Source: Novosphingobium cyanobacteriorum (GTDB lineage Bacteria; Pseudomonadota; Alphaproteobacteria; Sphingomonadales; Sphingomonadaceae). From it: a DNA stretch of 64,000 nt. Every line of letters starts with the position of its first letter. Within the stretch, counting starts at the first letter, position 1. Positions 46,555 to 54,914 of the stretch are shown here, piece after piece. The translations under genes and the position numbers were made by a program. The stretch is from NCBI RefSeq assembly GCF_029436685.1, contig NZ_JAROCY010000011.1:62001-126000 (forward strand), given 5' to 3'. Below the pieces are notes generated by a model that searched no databases, was not told where the DNA came from, and saw only the letters and a list, made by a program, of their open reading frames with translations.

Positions 46555-47784
46555 TCAAGCAATTCCGCCGGTTTCGAGCAGATAGACCGGAACATCCGTT
46601 CCCGCCGGAACCGCAGGGGCGCGGGCGGCACGCACCACCAGCGCATTGGCCCGCGCCAACGGCGAAAGCGCACCCGAATCCTGGAGCGGATCGAGCGACA
46701 CGGATGCCCCGTCCCAGTGGGCGCGCAGGAACTCGGTACGGCTGCCGCCGGCGGGCATGCCATGCGCAAGGCGGGCCGGGATCGTGCGGGGCAGGGGGCT
46801 TTCCGCGCCCAGCGCGGCGCGCAGCAGGGGCAGCAGGAAGAGAAATCCGGTGACGAAGGCCGAGGCAGGATTGCCGGGCAGGCCGAGGATGACCTGCGTG
46901 GCATTGTTGGGCCGGTTGCGCCGGGCAACCAGCAGCGGCTTGCCGGGCTTGATCGCCACGCGCCAGAAATCGATCGTGGCCCCTGCCGCTTCGAGCGCCG
47001 GGCGGACAAGATCGTGATCGCCCACCGATGCGCCGCCGCTGGTGACGACGATGTCTGCGCCGTGTGCGGCCTCCAGCGCGGTGGCAAGGCTTGGCAGGTC
47101 ATCGGGCACGGGGCCGATGCGGGTGATCTTGACCGGCATCGTGGCGGCCATTGCGGCCAGCATGGGGCCGTTGCTGGCAGGGATCTGGTGCGGGGCCAGT
47201 GGCTGGCCGGGCCGCCCCAGTTCATCGCCACTGTCGATCACGGTCAGGTTCACCGGGCGGCGGACACGCAGGTACTGGTGGCCGCCGGCAATGGCCAGCG
47301 CGATCTGCGCCGCGCCGAGCCGGAGGCCTGCGGGCAGCAGCGGCGCGCCATCGGCAAAGTCCATCCCGGCAGGCCGGATGTGGCGGCCGGTGGGATCGGG
47401 CGGGGTGCCGGTGAGGGTGACGGTGTCATGCTGCCGGCCAGCATCTTCCTGCAGCAGCACCATGTCCGCCCCGGCGGGCAGGATCGCACCGGTTGAGATG
47501 CGCACTGCCTGCCCGGCCTCTACCGTGCCGGCGAAGGGATGGCCCGCCGCGCTTTCTCCCACAACCGTCCATGGGCCGGGCAGGTCGGCTGCGCGCAGGG
47601 CATATCCGTCCATCGCCGAAAGCGGGGCGGCGGGCTGGGCGCGGTGGGCGGAGATGGGGTGGGCGAGATAGAACCCGGCGCATTCCGCCGTGGCGCGGTG
47701 TTCCACCGGCAGTTGCGGAGCCAGCCACATCAGCCGCCGCTGCGCTTCTTCAAGGCTGAGCGGCGGGGACGTCACCCCGGTCAT
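46555..47784 (-). CDS. moeA: Molybdopterin molybdenumtransferase MoeA
   Basis: MoeA (409 residues) inserts molybdate in adenylylated molybdopterin, the last step of molybdenum cofactor synthesis. Family elements are [13 protein letters not shown] near 57, [36 protein letters not shown] and [14 protein letters not shown]. Start ATG 47784 is chosen because it overlaps the moaC stop as ATGA; a GTG six codons earlier is less likely. The moaC-moeA pair is followed by lexA 57 bp downstream on the same strand, which has its own operator. Confidence 0.94.
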   Translation of the reverse strand: MTGVTSPPLSLEEAQRRLMWLAPQLPVEHRATAECAGFYLAHPISAHRAQPAAPLSAMDGYALRAADLPGPWTVVGESAAGHPFAGTVEAGQAVRISTGAILPAGADMVLLQEDAGRQHDTVTLTGTPPDPTGRHIRPAGMDFADGAPLLPAGLRLGAAQIALAIAGGHQYLRVRRPVNLTVIDSGDELGRPGQPLAPHQIPASNGPMLAAMAATMPVKITRIGPVPDDLPSLATALEAAHGADIVVTSGGASVGDHDLVRPALEAAGATIDFWRVAIKPGKPLLVARRNRPNNATQVILGLPGNPASAFVTGFLFLLPLLRAALGAESPLPRTIPARLAHGMPAGGSRTEFLRAHWDGASVSLDPLQDSGALSPLARANALVVRAARAPAVPAGTDVPVYLLETGGIA

Positions 47785-48257
47785 TCCGCTGCCGCCTTCC
47801 ACGTGCCGGACTTGCCGCCCCGCTTTTCGATCAGGCGGACGGCTTCGATCACCATGCCCTTGTCGATCGCCTTGGCCATGTCATAGACCGTCAGCAGCGC
47901 CAGCGAGACGGCGGTGAGCGCTTCCATCTCCACCCCGGTGCGCCCGGTGAGCGAGGCGCTGGCGGTGCAGGACAGCCCGGTTTCAGTAAAGGCGAAGTCC
48001 ACCGTCACCGCATCGAGCGCGAGCGGGTGGCACAGCGGGATCAGGTCCCCGGTCTTCTTGGCGGCCATGATCCCGGCGATGCGGGCGGCGGCGAGCACAT
48101 CGCCCTTCGGCACGCCACCATCGCGGATGGCGGCGAGCGCCTGCGGACCCATGCGGATATGGCCCTGCGCGATGGCGACGCGGTGCGTTTCCGCCTTGCC
48201 GCCAACATCGACCATGCGCGCCTTTCCCGAATCGTCGAGGTGGGTGAGCGTTTTCAT
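47781..48257 (-). CDS. moaC: Cyclic pyranopterin monophosphate synthase MoaC
   Basis: MoaC (158 residues) acts after MoaA to form cyclic pyranopterin monophosphate from the GTP-derived 8-cyclo intermediate, early in molybdenum cofactor synthesis. It has the family start [22 protein letters not shown] near residue 75, and [23 protein letters not shown] with the catalytic lysine in the final KRGGKSG segment. It is the first gene of moaC-moeA. moaA is not in this window. Confidence 0.96.
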   Translation of the reverse strand: MKTLTHLDDSGKARMVDVGGKAETHRVAIAQGHIRMGPQALAAIRDGGVPKGDVLAAARIAGIMAAKKTGDLIPLCHPLALDAVTVDFAFTETGLSCTASASLTGRTGVEMEALTAVSLALLTVYDMAKAIDKGMVIEAVRLIEKRGGKSGTWKAAAE

Positions 48258-48554
48258 TTGCGGGCCTGTTTTGCGGTCGAGGTTGACACGGTTGACGGGG
48301 TTTGGCGCAAGTGGTGGCCGGTCGCCGGAGGGCCTTCAGGAAGGCTTTCCGAAAGGGGGGTAGGGTGGAGCGAAGCGCGGAAATGCATGGGGTTGCGCTT
48401 GTGCCAGATTGGCTGCGTGTAGGACAGCGGGAATTTGCGCAGCCGGAATAAATGACAGCTGTGTCTGTTATCGGCGCCTTTCGTGTCAACCTGGATTCCT
48501 GCGTCTCGACTTCGCTCGACGCGAACGGTTAGGGTGGGGAAAAGGAGAGAGCGG
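48258..48554. other. 297-bp intergenic region between divergent moaC and serine hydrolase genes
   Basis: No gene was found here. It must contain the promoters of moaC (minus) and the serine hydrolase gene (plus). A short inverted repeat GCGTC...GACGC lies at about 48501-48522 within TTCGCTCGACGCGAACGG, a stretch that looks like a small dispersed alphaproteobacterial repeat. I saw no clear EcfG, LexA or sigma-32 motif. AAAGGAGAGA near 48541 is the ribosome site of the following gene. Confidence 0.6.
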
Positions 48555-49760
48555 ATGCGGAAGCGGTCAATCGTTCTGGGTGTTTTGGGAGCGCTCGCCC
48601 TTGCGGGGACCGGGTGGTTCTGTACCCAGGACAAGGAGACGCGCGGGCTGCTGCTGGCGATGCCGACGGATCGCGACGTTCTGTCATGGTCAATCAGCCA
48701 GCGCGACGCCGCGTTCCGGGCGATGGACCGGCTGCCGGTGCTGGCGAAAACGCGCATGATAGAACCGGCGGCCCAGCCGCTGCTGCTTCCCCAGGGCAGG
48801 CCGCTGACCATCCCCGGCGTGGAAAACTACATGGCAGGCCAGCGCACGGCCGGGCTGCTGGTGGTGCAGGATGGCAAGGTGCGGTTCGAACGCTATGGCC
48901 TGGGCTTTGACGCCAAGGGGCGTTGGACCAGCTTTTCGGTGGCCAAGTCGTTCACCTCCACGCTGGTGGGTGCGGCGATCAGGGATGGGAAGATCCACAG
49001 CCTTGAGGACAAGGTCAGCCAGTATATCCCCGGCCTGAAGGGCAGCGCCTATGACGACGTGAGCGTGCGGCAGCTGCTGACGATGAGTTCGGGCGTGAAG
49101 TGGAACGAGGACTATGAAGACCCGAACGCCGACGTGGCGCGGTTCAACAATGCCGAGCCCGAGCCGGGCATGGACGCGACCGTGAGCTATATGCGCAAGC
49201 TGCCGCGCGCGCACCCGCCGGGCGCGGTGTGGCATTACAACACCGGCGAGACCAACCTGATCGGCGTGCTGGTGTCATCGGCCACGGGCAAGACGCTGAG
49301 CGCGTACCTGCAGGAAAAGATCTGGCAGCCCGCAGGGATGGAAGCGCCCGCCACATGGCTGCTGAGCAAGACCGGGCACGAGATAGGCGGTTGCTGCCTG
49401 CAGGCGGCAACGCGCGACTATGCGCGGTTCGGCCTGTTCGTGCTGGCCAATGGCAAGGCGCGCGACGGGCGGCAGATCGTGCCCGAGGACTGGTTCGGGC
49501 AGGCCACGGTGAAGCAGAAGGACATCGGCCAAGGTTCAGACAAAGGACCGGGCAAGGGCTATGGCTTCCAATGGTGGACCTATGACGACGGATCGGTGGC
49601 GGCGCAGGGCATCTTTGGCCAGGGCATCTTCATCGATGCCAGGCGGCGGCTGGTGATCGCCAGCAACGCCGACTGGACCCGCGCCAGCAAGGGGCCAGAG
49701 CCCGAAGCGCGCGAGGCGTTCTACCGGCAGGTGCAGGGCTTGATCGACGCGGGTCGATAA
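48555..49760 (+). CDS. Membrane-anchored serine hydrolase (class C beta-lactamase/6-aminohexanoate-dimer hydrolase type)
   Basis: The 401-residue protein has an N-terminal hydrophobic anchor (residues 5-23). The SxxK motif SVAKSFTS at about 134 supplies the nucleophile, YNTGETN at about 221 the YxN position, and QGIFGQGIFID lies near the C-terminal HTG/GQG region. This arrangement follows EstB/NylB-type hydrolases of the beta-lactamase fold, which cut esters, amides or D-amino peptides outside the cytoplasm. It is more likely an esterase or amidase than a resistance enzyme. ATG 48555 is supported by AAAGGAGAGA. It forms a single-gene unit. Confidence 0.87.
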   Translation: MRKRSIVLGVLGALALAGTGWFCTQDKETRGLLLAMPTDRDVLSWSISQRDAAFRAMDRLPVLAKTRMIEPAAQPLLLPQGRPLTIPGVENYMAGQRTAGLLVVQDGKVRFERYGLGFDAKGRWTSFSVAKSFTSTLVGAAIRDGKIHSLEDKVSQYIPGLKGSAYDDVSVRQLLTMSSGVKWNEDYEDPNADVARFNNAEPEPGMDATVSYMRKLPRAHPPGAVWHYNTGETNLIGVLVSSATGKTLSAYLQEKIWQPAGMEAPATWLLSKTGHEIGGCCLQAATRDYARFGLFVLANGKARDGRQIVPEDWFGQATVKQKDIGQGSDKGPGKGYGFQWWTYDDGSVAAQGIFGQGIFIDARRRLVIASNADWTRASKGPEPEAREAFYRQVQGLIDAGR

Positions 49761-49896
49761 AAGGACGTTGGCGGCGCTTTCACCCCCATCCAAGCTTCGC
49801 TAGCAGGCAGGCCTTGCAAGCCGCGCCATGCTTCCCCCCATCCTGCGACAGGACCAGGATGACATGGGGGCAAGTGGCCGGTGGGGGGACTTCTTG

Positions 49897-50460
49897 ATGG
49901 CCGAGATCGTGGCGCGAAAGCTGGTTTATGACGGGTGGTACCGGTTTTGGCGGCTGGAGGTGCGGTTGCCCGATGGCGTGGTGGTGGAACGGCACCTGCT
50001 CGACAACGGGCAGGCGGTGGCGGTGCTGCCCTTTGACCCGGTGCGGAGGGTGTGCCTGCTGGTGAGCCAGCCGCGCGCGGCGGTGCTGGCGGCGGGAGAG
50101 GCGCCGCTGCTGGAAGCCATCGCAGGCGGGCTGGACGGCGTGGCCCCCGAGGACCGCATCCGCGAGGAAGCGCTGGAGGAAGGCGGGCTGCGGCTGGGCA
50201 CGCTGGAACCGGTGGCCAACATCTGGCCGATCCCGCCGGTCTCCACCGAGCGCGTGGCGCTGTTCCTGGCGGAATACGAATCGGCGGACCGCGTGGGCGC
50301 AGGTGGCGGCGCGGAGGGCGAGTTCGAACACATCACCGTGCATGAGGTGCAACTCGACGCGCTGCGCGCAATGGCCATGGCGGGCGAGCTGACCGATGCA
50401 AAGACGCTGGTGCTGGCGCAGGCGCTGCAACTGCGAAGACCGGAGCTGTTTGGACGCTAG
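49897..50460 (+). CDS. Nudix-like hydrolase, nucleoside diphosphate sugar type, with degenerate Nudix box
   Basis: The 187-residue protein looks like ADP-ribose/GDP-mannose pyrophosphatase-type Nudix proteins: DGWYRFWRLEVRLPDG, then NGQAVAVLPFDPVRRVCLLVSQPR, then AIAGGLDG and EEALEEGGL. Compared with the Nudix box G-x5-E-x7-REU-x2-EE-x-GU, the Arg is Glu and the E of G-x5-E is absent, while EExG is kept (EEGG). Metal-dependent hydrolysis might thus be weak or altered. GGGGGAC precedes ATG 49897. No metabolic neighbour tells its substrate. Confidence 0.8.
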   Translation: MAEIVARKLVYDGWYRFWRLEVRLPDGVVVERHLLDNGQAVAVLPFDPVRRVCLLVSQPRAAVLAAGEAPLLEAIAGGLDGVAPEDRIREEALEEGGLRLGTLEPVANIWPIPPVSTERVALFLAEYESADRVGAGGGAEGEFEHITVHEVQLDALRAMAMAGELTDAKTLVLAQALQLRRPELFGR

Positions 50461-50621
50461 AGCTGCTCCAGTTCGGAGGGGAATTTCAGGGATTTTACCC
50501 TGCCTTATCATGCGTATAACCTAAGTGGTAAGGTGACTGCTCGTGAAATGGAGCAATGTGACCTGCTTATAGTTAGGTGGATCGGTATGCTGCGACGCAA
50601 CATTCGTTGCAGAGAGATGAC

Positions 50622-51737
50622 ATGCCAAAGCGCATTCCGATCCACGGCCTGGACCTGCTTCGCATGGCGGCGGCAGCGATGGTCATGCTCTACCACCTGG
50701 CGTTCAAGGCGTTGGCCATGGGTGACAACACCCTGCTGATTGCAAGCGGCAAGGCGGCGATGAACCCGCCATGGACCGGCGCAACCTGGTTTGGCTGGAT
50801 CGGCGTGCAGGTGTTTTTCGTGATATCGGGGGCGGTGATCGCCTATTCCTCCACCGGAGTTTCGGCACGCAGCTTTGCCGAACGGCGATTTGCCCGGCTC
50901 TGGCCCGCGCTGGCGATCTGTGCGACGCTGGCGCTGATCGTGCCGCTGGTGACCGACGAGATGTGGGATCGGCCGGCTCTTTCCGCCTATGCGAGGACGC
51001 TGACCTTCTTCCCCTTTGGTCCGTGGATCATGGGCCAGTTCTGGACGCTGCCGATCGAGGTGATGTTCTATGGCGTGATCTGGCTGTTGATCGCGGCAGG
51101 GCAGGGGCAACGGCTGGAAGAGCTGGCCTGGGCACTGGGCCTGGCCAGTGCGGCGTACTGGGTTGTGCATGTGCTTCTTCCAATACCGGACGGGCGCATC
51201 ATGGCGCTGCTGCTGGTGCAGCACGGCTGCTTCTTCGCGCTTGGCATGATCGTGGCCAAGGGGGACGCCGATGGTTTCCATTATCGCCATGGCCTGCTGG
51301 GTGGCATCTGCGTGGCGGCGGCGGCGCTGCAGATCAGGACCGCAGCGGGATGGGAGCTTGAAGGCTTCCCCGTATTGCAGGCGCGCTGGATCGTCCCCTT
51401 CTTGGCATGGCTGGCGGTGTGCGTGGCTTTGGTGCTGTCGTTCCGCGCCAAGGAGGCGATTGCCAGGTTCGTGGGAAAGCAGGCCGCCGCGCTGCGGATG
51501 TGCGGGATGATGACCTATCCGCTCTACCTGATCCACATGCACACCGGCGGGCCGGTGCTGGTGCTGCTGCGCAAGGCGGGCTTTGGCGATGCCGTGGCGA
51601 TCGCCGCGAGCCTGGGCGTGGCGGTGGTGGCGGCGTGGGTGGTGGCGCGGTGGATCGAGCCACCGCTGCACGGATTGGTGAAGGATGCGTTGGCGGCGCT
51701 GCCGGGGCGGCGTTCGGCCAGCCGCGCGGCGGCCTGA
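50622..51737 (+). CDS. Acyltransferase-3 family membrane protein
   Basis: The 371-residue protein has about ten transmembrane helices. It starts with HGLDLLRMAAAAMVMLYHLAFK (the family R-x10-H motif) and continues with GWIGVQVFFVISGAVIAYS and RRFARLWPALAI, all typical of the OafA/ExoZ group. Such enzymes add acetyl or succinyl groups to polysaccharides or lipids at the inner membrane. ATG 50622 with AGAGAGATGA upstream is selected. It is alone, but the initiating sugar transferase of a polysaccharide locus lies 39 kb away. Confidence 0.87.
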   Translation: MPKRIPIHGLDLLRMAAAAMVMLYHLAFKALAMGDNTLLIASGKAAMNPPWTGATWFGWIGVQVFFVISGAVIAYSSTGVSARSFAERRFARLWPALAICATLALIVPLVTDEMWDRPALSAYARTLTFFPFGPWIMGQFWTLPIEVMFYGVIWLLIAAGQGQRLEELAWALGLASAAYWVVHVLLPIPDGRIMALLLVQHGCFFALGMIVAKGDADGFHYRHGLLGGICVAAAALQIRTAAGWELEGFPVLQARWIVPFLAWLAVCVALVLSFRAKEAIARFVGKQAAALRMCGMMTYPLYLIHMHTGGPVLVLLRKAGFGDAVAIAASLGVAVVAAWVVARWIEPPLHGLVKDALAALPGRRSASRAAA

Positions 51738-51743
51738 AGGGGG

Positions 51744-52532
51744 TCAACCCTCCAGAAGGGCCCTGGTTGCGGCGGTGACATCGGCCTGGCGCATGAGGCT
51801 TTCACCGACGAGGAAGGTGCGGGCGCCGCAGCGTTCCAGCCGCAGGATGTCTGCGTGGGTGTTGATGCCGCTTTCGGCCACCAGCAGCGTGCCTTCGGGG
51901 GCGAGCGGGGCGAGGCGTTCGGTGTTGGCGAGGTCTGTGACGAAGCGCTTCAGGTCACGGTTGTTCACCCCGATCAGGCGCGATTGCAGGCGCGCGGCGC
52001 GTTCCATTTCGGCCTCATCATGGACTTCGACCAGCACGTCCATGCCCTGTTCGCGGGCGGCGGCCTCGATCTCGGCCATCTGCGCGTCATCCAGCGCGGC
52101 GACAATGATCAGGATGGCGTCGGCGCCGATGGCGCGCGCTTCGGCGCACTGCCAGGGATCGATCATGAAGTCCTTGCGGATGACCGGCAGGGTGCAGGCG
52201 GCGCGCGCGGCGACGAGGTAGTCCTCGTGCCCCTGGAAATAGGGCGCGTCGGTAAGCACGGAGAGGCAGGCGGCGCCCCCGGCCTGATAGGCGCGGGCGT
52301 GGTCTGCGGGCTGGAAATCGGGGCGGATCAGGCCCTTGGACGGGCTGGCCTTCTTGATCTCGGCAATCAGGGCATAGCCGGTGGCGGCGCGGGCGCGCAG
52401 CGCGGCCTCGAACCCGCGCGGCGCAGTCTGCTCACTGGCGCGGGCGGCAAGCGTGGACAGGCCGGTGGCGGCCTTGCGCGCGGCGACTTCGCTGCGCTTG
52501 GTGTCGCAGATTTCGGTGAGCTTGTCGGTCAT
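51744..52532 (-). CDS. trpC: Indole-3-glycerol phosphate synthase TrpC
   Basis: TrpC (262 residues) closes the indole ring of carboxyphenylamino-deoxyribulose phosphate in tryptophan synthesis. The TIM barrel motifs are present: [57 protein letters not shown] and [13 protein letters not shown]. The start is ATG 52532. It is separated from trpD by a 247-bp gap that contains a dispersed repeat, and a 6-bp gap separates its stop from the convergent acyltransferase gene. A separate trpC promoter in the gap is possible. Confidence 0.95.
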   Translation of the reverse strand: MTDKLTEICDTKRSEVAARKAATGLSTLAARASEQTAPRGFEAALRARAATGYALIAEIKKASPSKGLIRPDFQPADHARAYQAGGAACLSVLTDAPYFQGHEDYLVAARAACTLPVIRKDFMIDPWQCAEARAIGADAILIIVAALDDAQMAEIEAAAREQGMDVLVEVHDEAEMERAARLQSRLIGVNNRDLKRFVTDLANTERLAPLAPEGTLLVAESGINTHADILRLERCGARTFLVGESLMRQADVTAATRALLEG

Positions 52533-52586
52533 GGCAGGACGCGCAATGGCGCGCGGGGGGCGGTTTGTCGAGAGGGAGGTGGTGAT

Positions 52587-52768
52587 GGTTTCTCGCAGAG
52601 ACCGCAGAGGGAAAGGAGGGCGCGGAGAAGAAGAAGGGGTTTTCGCGCGAAGACGCGAAGACGCCAAGAGGTTGGCTCTTGGAGGTGATGCTTCTTCTTG
52701 CCTGTGAGGTTGGACGTTTGGGGGCCTGCGGCGCGACATCTTTGCGTCTTTGCGTCTTTGCGCGAAAC
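52587..52768. repeat. Dispersed intergenic repeat, copy C, within the trp gene run
   Basis: It carries CTCGCAGAGACCGCAGAGGG, GGGCGCGGAGAAGAAGAAGG, TTTTCGCGCGAAGACGCGAA and a right end TTTGCGTCTTTGCGTCTTTG CGCGAAACC. The TTTCGCGCGAAGACGCGAAG block equals that in the copy at 2051-2179. The left and right parts are imperfect inverted copies (GCGAAGACGCGAAGACGC against GCGTCTTTGCGTCTTTGCG). It fills the gap between trpD and trpC. Confidence 0.7.
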
Positions 52769-52779
52769 CCTTCCAACCC

Positions 52780-53775
52780 CTACTTCAGCGCGGCGATCCA
52801 GCAGTTGAGGAGGGCGTTGGCGAGGCCCTTGTCGAGCGCCTCGGCGGCTTCTTCCACGCCTTCGTGCCAGCTTGCCACTTCGCCCGCGACGATCAGGGCG
52901 GCGGCGGCGTTGAAGAGGACGGCGTCGCGGTAGGGGCCGGGTTCGCCCAACAGCAGATCGCGCAGGGCCTTGGCGTTGTGCGCCGGATCGCCGCCACGGA
53001 TGGCGTCGATGGGGGCGGGGGGCAGGCCCGCGTCTTCGGGCCGGGCGCGGCGCATCAGGACGCGGCCGTCCTTCACTTCGGCCAGTTCGTTGCCGCCGGC
53101 GAGGCTCAGTTCGTCGAGCCCCTCGTCGCCCGAAACGACAAGGCTGTGCTGCGTGCCGAGGCGGCGGATCGCTTCGGCATAGAGCGGCACATAACCCGGC
53201 CGGGCGATGCCGACGAGCTGGCGGGTGACCTGCGCCGGATTGGCCAGCGGGCCGAGCAGGTTGAGAATGGTGCGGCGGCCCAGCGCCTTGCGTAGGGGCA
53301 TGAGCCGGCCCAGCGCGGGGTGGTACTTCGCCGCGAAGAGGAAGCCGATGCCAAGATCGCCCAGCGTCATCTCGGCGGTTTCGGTGGCGCGGTCGAGATT
53401 GAGGCCGAGCGCCTCGAGCGTGTCGGCCGCGCCGGCCTTGCTGCTGGCGGCGCGGTTGCCGTGCTTGGCCACGGGCACGCCGCAGGCCGCGACGACGAGG
53501 CTGACCGCGGTGGAAACGTTGAGCGTGTGGTGCCCGTCACCGCCGGTGCCGCAGACGTCGATGGCGCCCTCCGGCGCTTGGACCGGGATCATCCGCGCGC
53601 GCATGGCGCGGGCCGCGCCGGCGATCTCGCTGGCGGTCTCGCCCCGGTCAGACAGATCGGAAAGGAAGCGGGCGATGTCCTCGTCGGCCACGCCGCCATC
53701 GAACAATGCGGCGAAGGCGGCCTCCGCCTCGTCCTCTTCCAGCGGGGTCTGCGTGACCGGGGGCAGGCGGGTCAT
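52780..53775 (-). CDS. trpD: Anthranilate phosphoribosyltransferase TrpD
   Basis: TrpD (331 residues) transfers phosphoribose from PRPP to anthranilate. It has [17 protein letters not shown] near residue 74, [23 protein letters not shown] near 102, and [16 protein letters not shown]. The start overlaps the trpG stop by ATGA, so trpG-trpD is translationally coupled. A repeat follows before trpC. The number of residues and order agree with the monofunctional enzyme. Confidence 0.96.
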   Translation of the reverse strand: MTRLPPVTQTPLEEDEAEAAFAALFDGGVADEDIARFLSDLSDRGETASEIAGAARAMRARMIPVQAPEGAIDVCGTGGDGHHTLNVSTAVSLVVAACGVPVAKHGNRAASSKAGAADTLEALGLNLDRATETAEMTLGDLGIGFLFAAKYHPALGRLMPLRKALGRRTILNLLGPLANPAQVTRQLVGIARPGYVPLYAEAIRRLGTQHSLVVSGDEGLDELSLAGGNELAEVKDGRVLMRRARPEDAGLPPAPIDAIRGGDPAHNAKALRDLLLGEPGPYRDAVLFNAAAALIVAGEVASWHEGVEEAAEALDKGLANALLNCWIAALK

Positions 53776-54356
53776 GCCGGCTGGACCGCGTTGATCCCGC
53801 AGACCTTCAGGAAATTGGCGATCATCGCGTGGCCGTGTTCGGTGGCGATGGATTCCGGGTGGAACTGCACGCCGTGGATCGGCAGCGAGGCATGGCGGAA
53901 GCCCATGACGTGGGTATCGTCAGACCGGGCGTTGACCACCAGGCAATCGGGAATGTCGGTGACGATCAGCGAGTGATAGCGCGTGGCGATGAAGGGGCTG
54001 GGCAGCCCTTCGAACACGCCGGTGCCATCATGCGTGACCGGGCTGGTCTTGCCATGCATCAGCCCCCCGCGCACGACCTTGCCACCGAAGTGCTGGCCGA
54101 TCGACTGGTGGCCGAGGCACACGCCGAGCAGCGGCTTGCCTGCATCGGCGCATGCGGCGACGAGATCGAGGCTGATCCCCGCCTCGTTCGGCGTGCAGGG
54201 CCCCGGCGACAGCAGGAACCCCTGCGCGCCCGTCTCCAGCGCCTGTGCGGCGGTGAGCGCATCGTTGCGCACCACTTCGACCTCCGCGCCCATCTCCATC
54301 AGATAGTGGACGAGGTTCCAGGTGAAGCTGTCGTAGTTATCGATGACGAGGATCAT
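53772..54356 (-). CDS. trpG: Anthranilate synthase glutamine amidotransferase TrpG
   Basis: TrpG (194 residues) provides ammonia from glutamine to TrpE (and possibly to PabB). The triad is present: nucleophile Cys in [11 protein letters not shown] near residue 80, and His and Glu in [14 protein letters not shown] near 170. The oxyanion segment [12 protein letters not shown] is also seen. It is coupled to trpD by ATGA overlap. A lower-GC unknown gene is inserted between it and trpE, with a 9-bp gap, so the normal trpE-trpG arrangement is interrupted. Confidence 0.96.
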   Translation of the reverse strand: MILVIDNYDSFTWNLVHYLMEMGAEVEVVRNDALTAAQALETGAQGFLLSPGPCTPNEAGISLDLVAACADAGKPLLGVCLGHQSIGQHFGGKVVRGGLMHGKTSPVTHDGTGVFEGLPSPFIATRYHSLIVTDIPDCLVVNARSDDTHVMGFRHASLPIHGVQFHPESIATEHGHAMIANFLKVCGINAVQPA

Positions 54357-54365
54357 GGGCGCGGC

Positions 54366-54908
54366 CTAGCGACTTGGTACGTTTGCGGCAACGAGAAGTG
54401 AGCGCAGGGATTCCAGAGTGCTACTATCGAGGTCAGCCTTGCGGACGATGAAGTAATTCGCTCTCGTAAGCATCAGCACGAAGACTTGTCCGTTCTCCAG
54501 CCAGCGCTCGAATTGTGACCAATTGACGGAGCTGGTGCTGATGGCATTGCGGCTCCGAATTCCGCTTTGATCGGCCTCATAGTCAGTCTGCGGTGCAAGG
54601 CGTTTCGTATCCTCGACGGCCTTGCGAACACGCCTTGGTGTTGCCGCGATCGTTATCAAAATGAGGACAGCGGAAACGGTCAACGAGTAGACCGCAGACA
54701 TCCGAAGCCAGCTTGCTAGCCACTGAGGGTGCCAGCCCGCGTTCGCAATGTCGATCCCAGCCACAAGAGCAAAGTACGCAGTCCAGACAAACACAAACGC
54801 GATGCAGATTCGCTTCCACAGCCAACGATGACGAACTGTCAGCCAATAGGCGGAGAGCCAGTCCTTGAAGTCCGGATAGGTTGTGAAGGTCACGCTCTGG
54901 TCAGACAT
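54366..54908 (-). CDS. YcxB-like membrane protein inserted between trpE and trpG
   Basis: The 180-residue protein has two transmembrane helices (about 31-55 and 68-90, IAFVFVWTAYFALVAGIDI and SAVYSLTVSAVLILITIAAT). A C-terminal domain of the YcxB-like type includes TSSVNWSQFERWLENGQVFVLML and NYFIVRKADL. Such domains are found in many small bacterial membrane proteins of unknown role. The base composition looks clearly less GC-rich than its neighbours, with codons such as ATT, TTG and AAG, suggesting transfer. Its ribosome site GAGG overlaps the trpE stop and the gap is 6 bp, so it is transcribed with the trp genes. Confidence 0.8.
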   Translation of the reverse strand: MSDQSVTFTTYPDFKDWLSAYWLTVRHRWLWKRICIAFVFVWTAYFALVAGIDIANAGWHPQWLASWLRMSAVYSLTVSAVLILITIAATPRRVRKAVEDTKRLAPQTDYEADQSGIRSRNAISTSSVNWSQFERWLENGQVFVLMLTRANYFIVRKADLDSSTLESLRSLLVAANVPSR

Positions 54909-54914
54909 GCTACC

